Shown one piece after another: positions 6,696-10,097 of a DNA stretch of 10,097 nucleotides. Each line of letters opens with the position of its first letter. Position 1 is the stretch's first letter. Under the pieces are notes generated by a model. It was not told the origin of the DNA, ran no database searches, and saw only the letters and a program-made list of their open reading frames with translations. The translations under genes and the position numbers were made by a program. The DNA is from DATBED01 sp035480695 (GTDB taxonomy: Bacteria > Patescibacteriota > Saccharimonadia > Saccharimonadales > UBA4665): the NCBI GenBank assembly GCA_035480695.1, contig DATIHM010000012.1, positions 1-10,097 on the forward strand, written 5' to 3'.

Positions 6696-7304
6696 ATGAA
6701 CAAACGTCGCCTGCACCACACCTGGACGAAGCTGCGGCTGGTCAGACCCCGCTATTTTTTCATTCTTTTCGCCTTGAGCGCGATAGTCTGCATCGCGGCG
6801 TTGCGGGCTAACAACGAACACATGATTGTGCTGCGCGACGCCGTTTACGCCGCCGACAAGGCCGGCACCGACGTGCAGACTCCTCTCAAAAGCTTGCAGG
6901 CGTACGTCACCAGCCATATGAACACTAACCTGGCGGCCGGCCCGAACGCCGTTTACCCGCCTATCCAGCTCAAGTACACCTATGAGCGTCTGGTCGAGGC
7001 CCAGGGTAACCAGATTGCGTCGACCAACTCCCAGCTCTACAGCCAGGCCCAGGCCTATTGCGAAAAACAGGACCCGGTGGACTTTTCCGGCCATAACCGC
7101 GTGCCGTGCATCGAGTCGTACGTTGAAAGCCACAGCACGATTAAGTTCGCCCAGATTCCTGACGCGCTGTATAAGTTCTCGTTCGTTTCGCCGCGCTGGT
7201 CGCCCGACCTGGCCGGTTGGAGTTTACTGGCGACCATCCTCTTAGGGCTGGCCTTTCTGGTCAGCCTGGTCACCCACTGGTGGTTCAAACGGAACATCGC
7301 CTAA
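6696..7304 (+). CDS. Membrane protein with two helices and a large external loop
   Basis: This 202-residue protein is not a family I can name. A very basic N-terminus (KRR, KLR, VRPR) precedes the first helix (about 20-37). A long loop of about 135 residues follows, then a second helix (about 174-193) and a short basic end (FKRN). The positive-inside rule puts both ends in the cytoplasm and the loop outside. The loop contains just two cysteines (Cys122 and Cys138), which could form a disulfide. Parts of the loop (about 40-60 and 90-125) look helical, and it ends in an aromatic FSFVSPRWSPDLAGW segment entering helix 2. This two-helix-plus-loop layout suggests a sensor, adhesin scaffold or complex partner. 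It diverges from the Mur ligase across 29 bp. Its stop codon lies within the terminator tail of the facing gene. Confidence 0.75.
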   Translation: MNKRRLHHTWTKLRLVRPRYFFILFALSAIVCIAALRANNEHMIVLRDAVYAADKAGTDVQTPLKSLQAYVTSHMNTNLAAGPNAVYPPIQLKYTYERLVEAQGNQIASTNSQLYSQAQAYCEKQDPVDFSGHNRVPCIESYVESHSTIKFAQIPDALYKFSFVSPRWSPDLAGWSLLATILLGLAFLVSLVTHWWFKRNIA

Positions 7305-7328
7305 AAGAAAAGCCCCTCGGGAGGGGCT
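7303..7328 (-). terminator. Rho-independent terminator for the Ser-tract membrane-protein gene
   Basis: AGCCCCT (7311-7317) and AGGGGCT (7322-7328) pair perfectly around a CGGG tetraloop. Read on the minus strand the stem is followed by TTTCTTTT (7310-7303), a proper U-tract, 22 nt after the minus-strand stop codon. On the plus strand no T-run follows, so it should act in one direction only. Confidence 0.85.
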
Positions 7329-7350
7329 AATCGTTCAGCGCTAGTTTGAC

Positions 7351-7980
7351 CTAAGGCTTCTTGGCTGGCGTAGTGCTGCTCGGAGTACTACTGCTGCCAG
7401 CGTTCTGAGTGCTGTTACCGCTGGTGGTCGGTGCGCTAGAGCTTTGGTCGGCACACTTCTGACCCTGTGGGTTCTGCTGCTCGAAGGTCTTGACCGCCTT
7501 GGCGACCTGTCCGCCGTCTTGCAGGTTTTCCCAGAAGGTGACCTGGTCACGGTTGACGACCATCTGGTCGTAAGGCTCGTGCAACTCACAACCCAGCTTG
7601 ACCAGCGAAACATTGCTGGAACTGCTGGAAGAGCTACTCGATGAGCCACTGCCTGAAGTCTGCAAGTAGTAGATGTTGGTCAGGACGAAGTACTTTTCGT
7701 TCAACGTCTTGATGTTGCCGAAGTAGACCTGGCCGGTGTTCAAGAAGACTGCCTGAAGCTTCGACGTGTCGACGTATTTGCCTTCGTTGTCCCCATTACT
7801 TGATGCTGTCACAACTATAGCGGCTGCCAGAAGAATAAATACGCAGGCTGCAGCGACGACTACGCCGATTCGCCCCCACTTGCTACCATCACGGCTGCCG
7901 TGACTTTTCTTATTTGAAGGAGCTGCAGCGCTAGGAGCAACGCCTGGTTGCGGCTGAGCACTACGGTTACTAAAATCCAT
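7351..7980 (-). CDS. Membrane-anchored protein of a CPR-type conserved family, with an inserted serine tract
   Basis: The start is the ATG at 7980: AGGTGGAG lies 9 nt upstream, whereas an in-frame GTG at 7995 falls inside that ribosome binding site. The 209-residue product has a Pro/Ala/Ser-rich N-terminus (1-35), one helix (about 38-58), and an external domain. The domain's first half (KLQAVFLNTGQVYFGNI, then YFVLTNIYYLQ, 74-107) and second half (LVKLGCELHEPYDQMVVNRDQ, then FWENL, 126-153) are split by SGSG and a run of ten serines (113-122). The tail (about 175-209) is low-complexity Ser/Thr/Pro. I recall the two core segments as a hypothetical family recurring in Patescibacteria; that is memory, not a search. 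The function is unknown. A -35/-10 pair lies upstream and a strong terminator downstream, so it is a single-gene transcript. Confidence 0.85.
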   Translation of the reverse strand: MDFSNRSAQPQPGVAPSAAAPSNKKSHGSRDGSKWGRIGVVVAAACVFILLAAAIVVTASSNGDNEGKYVDTSKLQAVFLNTGQVYFGNIKTLNEKYFVLTNIYYLQTSGSGSSSSSSSSSSNVSLVKLGCELHEPYDQMVVNRDQVTFWENLQDGGQVAKAVKTFEQQNPQGQKCADQSSSAPTTSGNSTQNAGSSSTPSSTTPAKKP

Positions 7981-7989
7981 ATTTCCCCA

Positions 7990-7997
7990 CTCCACCT
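7990..7997 (-). promoter_or_regulatory. Shine-Dalgarno sequence deciding the start at 7980
   Basis: On the minus strand AGGTGGAG stands 9 nt before the ATG at 7980. It includes the in-frame GTG at 7995, which argues against that codon as the start. Confidence 0.7.
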
Positions 7998-8023
7998 TTT
8001 ATTACTTTTATGGTTACCGCATA

Positions 8024-8052
8024 AGTGTAATACAAGCGTTAGCGGAGTGCAA
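8024..8052 (-). promoter_or_regulatory. Promoter for the Ser-tract membrane-protein gene
   Basis: On the minus strand TTGCAC (8052-8047) and TACACT (8029-8024) are separated by 17 bp. Transcription would start near 8017, leaving a leader of about 37 nt that contains the Shine-Dalgarno sequence. The -35 matches moderately and the -10 matches 4 of 6. Confidence 0.45.
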
Positions 8053-8071
8053 CCAAAAAATGCTTGTGATT

Positions 8072-8124
8072 GGCTGACTTTGGTCAAGCCGCTTAAGGTT
8101 AGACAATCAGCGGCCGACTGTTGT
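8072..8124. other. Two consecutive bulged inverted repeats between divergent promoters
   Basis: The first pairs GGCTGAC (8072-8078) with GTCAAGCC (8083-8090), leaving one bulged A and a TTTG loop. The second pairs ACAATCAG (8103-8110) with CTGTTGT (8118-8124), with one bulged T and a 7-nt loop. No U-tract follows either. They lie in the non-coding core of the 7981-8214 intergenic region, upstream of both promoters, and could be regulator-binding sites or a small structured RNA. The evidence is pairing only. Confidence 0.3.
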
Positions 8125-8144
8125 AGATATGTCCCGCCAAAGGG

Positions 8145-8174
8145 TTGACAAATAAAAAGCCACCAGAGTATGTT
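8145..8174 (+). promoter_or_regulatory. Sigma-70-type promoter of the conserved small-protein gene
   Basis: A perfect TTGACA (8145-8150) and TATGTT (8169-8174, 4 of 6 matches) are separated by 18 bp. Transcription would begin near 8181, leaving a leader of about 34 nt with a strong ribosome binding site. It is the only perfect -35 box I noticed in the window. Confidence 0.65.
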
Positions 8175-8200
8175 AGGGGTACATTACTAACCGTTAAGAG

Positions 8201-8207
8201 AGGGGAG
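8201..8207 (+). promoter_or_regulatory. Shine-Dalgarno sequence of the small-protein gene
   Basis: AGGGGAG lies 7 nt before the ATG at 8215. It fixes the start at 8215 rather than at an overlapping open frame beginning upstream in another phase. Confidence 0.75.
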
Positions 8208-8214
8208 TCATCCA

Positions 8215-8409
8215 ATGGCTTACAAGCACACGAACTCAAAGGGTGTAACATACTACTTAAACTCCAAGGAAGTAACACTCCGCGGTGGCAAAAAGCAAAC
8301 TATCTACTACTTCAGCAAAGACCAGCGCCCAGAGGCAACTGACCTGCCAGGCGGCATGGAAGTCAACGAAAACCCACGCAACGGGTTCCTGACCGTTAAG
8401 CGTAAATAA
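8215..8409 (+). CDS. Conserved small CPR-type protein, 64 residues
   Basis: This is a 64-residue soluble protein of unknown function. It begins MAYKHTNSKGVTYYLNSKE, continues with VTLRGGKKQTIYYFSK (residues 20-35), and ends with EVNENPRNGFLTVKRK. I recall near-identical short proteins as hypotheticals in many Patescibacteria; this is from memory and unconfirmed. Alternating hydrophobic and aromatic residues (VTYYL, TIYYF, FLTV) suggest a small beta-sheet fold with a basic surface: it has no cysteine, signal peptide or membrane segment. The high proportion of Lys and Arg would permit nucleic-acid or ribosome contact, but that is speculation. It has the best promoter and ribosome binding site in the window and its own downstream hairpins, so it is probably a strongly expressed single-gene unit. 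Confidence 0.85.
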   Translation: MAYKHTNSKGVTYYLNSKEVTLRGGKKQTIYYFSKDQRPEATDLPGGMEVNENPRNGFLTVKRK

Positions 8410-8416
8410 GGTTGCT

Positions 8417-8442
8417 GCGCCCGCATCAGGGCGCCGCCTTTT
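8417..8442 (+). terminator. First hairpin after the small-protein gene
   Basis: GCGCCC (8417-8422) pairs with GGGCGC (8429-8434) around GCATCA. A short TTTT (8439-8442) follows after 4 bases. The U-tract is short, so this alone would be a weak terminator. Confidence 0.5.
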
Positions 8443-8443
8443 A

Positions 8444-8480
8444 GCATCCGGTTTTTTAACAAAGCCGGGTGCTTTCATTT
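8444..8480 (+). terminator. Second terminator hairpin, running into the ABC promoter
   Basis: GCATCCGG (8444-8451) pairs with CCGGGTGC (8465-8472) with one G-T wobble. The stem extends through TTTT against AAAG to about 12 bp with a 5-nt loop. It is followed by TTTCATTT (8473-8480). The last T is also the T of the extended -10 promoter of the ABC ATPase gene. Confidence 0.7.
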
Positions 8481-8488
8481 GGTATAAT
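8480..8488 (+). promoter_or_regulatory. Perfect extended -10 promoter of the ABC export operon
   Basis: TGGTATAAT is a consensus extended -10 (TGn plus TATAAT). It ends 11 nt before the ATG at 8500, so transcription should start near 8495, giving a leader of about 5 nt with no Shine-Dalgarno sequence. No -35 at suitable spacing is seen. Confidence 0.7.
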
Positions 8489-8499
8489 GGCCGCATTCG

Positions 8500-9261
8500 A
8501 TGTCCGATGTCATTCTAAAAGTAAAAGATTTAAGGAAGGTCTACGATGACAAGCCAGCCGTGGACGGTATTTCCTTTGAGGTCAAAAAAGGCGAGATTTT
8601 CGGCATTTTAGGCCCGAACGGCGCGGGCAAAACGACCACGCTCGAAATGATTGAAACGCTGCGCGAAATAGACGGCGGCAGCGCCACTATCGACGGCATC
8701 GACGTGGCCAGCAATCCATACAAGATCCGCAGCATCATCGGCGTGCAGCCACAATCGCCCGGCTTCCAAGACAAGACCAAGCTGACCGAATTGATACAGA
8801 TGTTCGCGGCAGCCTATGGCGAGCGTGTCGACCCCAAGGGGTTTCTTGATGAGGTCAATCTGGGCGACAAGGCCGACAGCTTTATCGAAAACCTGTCTGG
8901 CGGCCAGAAACAGCGCTTCAGCATCGTGGCCGCACTGGTACATAACCCCAAGGTATTCTTTTTAGATGAGCCGACTACCGGCCTCGACCCGCAAGCCCGC
9001 CGCAACCTTTGGAACCTGATTGAAGAAGTGCGCGACCGCGGCATCAGCGTCATCCTGACGACCCACTATATGGACGAGGCCGAAGTGCTGTGCGACCGCA
9101 TCGCCATCATGGACAGCGGCAAAATCATCGCCCTCGACACGCCAAAGAAACTGATTAAAAATCTGCTGGCCGGCGGTTTTAAAAAAGAACAACATGTCGA
9201 GCAGGCTAACCTCGAGGACGTTTTCCTATCCATGACAGGGAAGGGGTTGCACAGCGAATGA
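8500..9261 (+). CDS. ABC transporter ATP-binding protein (ABC-2 exporter type)
   Basis: This 253-residue ATPase powers the permease encoded next. All nucleotide-binding motifs are intact: Walker A GPNGAGKTT (38-46), Q-loop Gln85 in VQPQSP, signature LSGGQ (132-136), Walker B KVFFLDE (151-157) with catalytic Glu157, D-loop GLDP (161-164) and switch His189 in TTH. The family is the DrrA/CcmA-like group that works with ABC-2 permeases to export drugs, lipids, polysaccharides or peptides; the cargo is not predictable. The short C-terminal tail (about 225-253) includes the LEDVFLSMTGKGL segment common in this group. The start at 8500 is set by a consensus -10 box 11 nt upstream. The stop overlaps the permease start by 4 nt (ATGA), indicating translational coupling and equal dosage. 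Confidence 0.95.
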   Translation: MSDVILKVKDLRKVYDDKPAVDGISFEVKKGEIFGILGPNGAGKTTTLEMIETLREIDGGSATIDGIDVASNPYKIRSIIGVQPQSPGFQDKTKLTELIQMFAAAYGERVDPKGFLDEVNLGDKADSFIENLSGGQKQRFSIVAALVHNPKVFFLDEPTTGLDPQARRNLWNLIEEVRDRGISVILTTHYMDEAEVLCDRIAIMDSGKIIALDTPKKLIKNLLAGGFKKEQHVEQANLEDVFLSMTGKGLHSE

Positions 9262-10097
9262 AAATCTTACTCGCTGCCATTATCTTATTTATTGCCATCA
9301 GGCTTGGGCGGAGGCTGTTCGGCCCGCAGCTGGCCGCCAGGAGCGCCGCCAAATCTAAGAAACCGCTCAAGCCCTGGCAACGCAAGCTCTACACCGTCCA
9401 GGCTTTCTACACGGTGAACCTGAAACGCCTGTTCCGCGACCGCACGGCGCTGTTCTTTACCTTCTTATTCCCGCTGATTTTCCTGTTCGTATTCGGTAGT
9501 TTCAGCAAGAATACCGGCACTAGCTTCAACGTGGCCGTTATCAACCAATCCAAAAGCCCCCTAGCTCAACAGTATGTCCAAGAGATTAAATCCACTGGCA
9601 AGATATTCAAATTAGATAAAACTGACGACACGCTAGCTAAAGCCAAAGACCGCATGAGTAAGAGTCAGATCGACGGAATCATCATCATTCCAGCCGGCTT
9701 TGGTACTAGCAAACCAGGCCAAACCCATCCTAGCGGACAAGTCCAGCTGCTTTACAGTCAGAACAGCACTAGCACCGGACAAACTCTAACCACTATATTG
9801 CAAAGCACGCTAAAACCCCTAAATGCTCGTTATATTAACTTACAGCAGCCATTCTCAGTTAGCAGTGAGGCCTCGAACGAAAAGAACCTCACAGCCTTTG
9901 ACTACACCTTTACCGGGCTGCTCGGATTCGCCATCCTGGGTGCCGGCATCTTCGGCCCCATGAACGTTTTCCCTGAACTTAAGAAGATGGGCATTTTGCT
10001 TCGCCTCCACACCACGCCGCTGCGCACCTGGCAGTACTTCATGTCGGTCATGATTGGAAACGCCGTGGTCGGCCTGCTATCCCTGGCGCTGATGCTG
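9258..10097 (+). CDS. ABC-2 type permease (3' truncated by the window)
   Basis: The frame runs 280 codons to the window edge without a stop, so the gene continues beyond. The ATG overlaps the ATPase stop. A short hydrophobic stretch (1-17) starts the protein, followed by a basic segment (about 18-57). The usual first ABC-2 helix, ALFFTFLFPLIFLFVFGSF, is at about 64-82. A polar external domain then runs to about residue 212: VAVINQSKSPLAQQY, IDGIIIIPAGF and LLYSQNST are the typical ABC2_membrane_3 strand pattern. Helices follow at about 216-232 and near the edge (about 262 onward). It forms the membrane pore of the exporter with the upstream ATPase. The extra N-terminal hydrophobic stretch is unusual. 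Bases 9541-9900 are about 46% GC by hand count, against about 63% for 9901-9960. Confidence 0.9.
   Translation, partial: MKILLAAIILFIAIRLGRRLFGPQLAARSAAKSKKPLKPWQRKLYTVQAFYTVNLKRLFRDRTALFFTFLFPLIFLFVFGSFSKNTGTSFNVAVINQSKSPLAQQYVQEIKSTGKIFKLDKTDDTLAKAKDRMSKSQIDGIIIIPAGFGTSKPGQTHPSGQVQLLYSQNSTSTGQTLTTILQSTLKPLNARYINLQQPFSVSSEASNEKNLTAFDYTFTGLLGFAILGAGIFGPMNVFPELKKMGILLRLHTTPLRTWQYFMSVMIGNAVVGLLSLALML

Noticed and set aside
6681..7133. A 150-codon open frame on the minus strand
   Set aside because: It is antisense to the 6696-7304 membrane-protein gene and overlaps the divergent promoter region; its composition is shadow-like.
7981..7995. GTG at 7995 as the start of the Ser-tract protein
   Set aside because: This codon lies within the AGGTGGAG ribosome binding site that serves the ATG at 7980.
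8145..8342. A 65-codon plus-strand frame starting in the promoter
   Set aside because: It begins inside TTGACA, overlaps the small-protein gene in another phase and has no ribosome binding site or recognisable motif.

Overview
The window looks like chromosomal DNA of a small-genome Candidatus Patescibacteria (CPR) member, most likely Candidatus Saccharibacteria (TM7). This is inferred from remembered family resemblance, not a search. The clues are a MurC-type ligase with a glycine-rich C-terminus, a small protein (8215-8409) and a membrane-anchored protein (7351-7980) that both resemble hypothetical families recurrent in CPR genomes, very tight gene packing, and TGA used as an ordinary stop. 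GC is moderately high. No tRNA, rRNA, CRISPR array, insertion sequence or phage gene was seen, so this reads as core genome rather than a mobile island.

Layout. Bases 1-1797 (+) hold the 3' part of a large membrane-anchored protein with two beta-sandwich repeats and a propeller-like region. It converges on, and overlaps by 35 bp, a minus-strand LssY_C-domain membrane protein (1763-2674). A plus-strand run follows: a proline-rich protein with a C-terminal membrane anchor (2738-3037), a YrdC/Sua5-family protein (3059-3646) and a MazG-like pyrophosphohydrolase (3649-3981). Its last stop codon abuts the stop codon of a minus-strand operon read right to left: a MurC-family Mur ligase (5371-6666), an NAD-dependent sugar epimerase/reductase (4505-5374) and a DUF1905/YdeI-type protein (3982-4494).

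A two-helix membrane protein (6696-7304, +) diverges from the Mur ligase across only 29 bp. It faces a Ser-tract membrane protein (7351-7980, -) across a terminator that works on the minus strand. A second divergent intergenic region (about 7981-8214) carries two conventional promoters and leads to a conserved 64-residue protein (8215-8409). After two hairpins comes an ABC-2 export system: ATPase (8500-9261) and permease (9258 to the window edge, truncated).

Functionally, the window mixes cell-envelope work (Mur ligase, nucleotide-sugar enzyme, several anchored surface proteins, ABC exporter) with housekeeping (YrdC for the tRNA modification t6A, MazG for NTP clean-up). The most notable regulatory pattern is that five or six start codons lie only about 5-17 nt after a -10 box, implying leaderless or very short-leader mRNAs. 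Two genes instead have full -35/-10 promoters and clear Shine-Dalgarno sequences. No clearly new multi-gene system was found; the points most worth checking are the leader architecture, a 12-bp tandem duplication that encodes the tails of two opposing proteins, and the conserved small CPR-like proteins.
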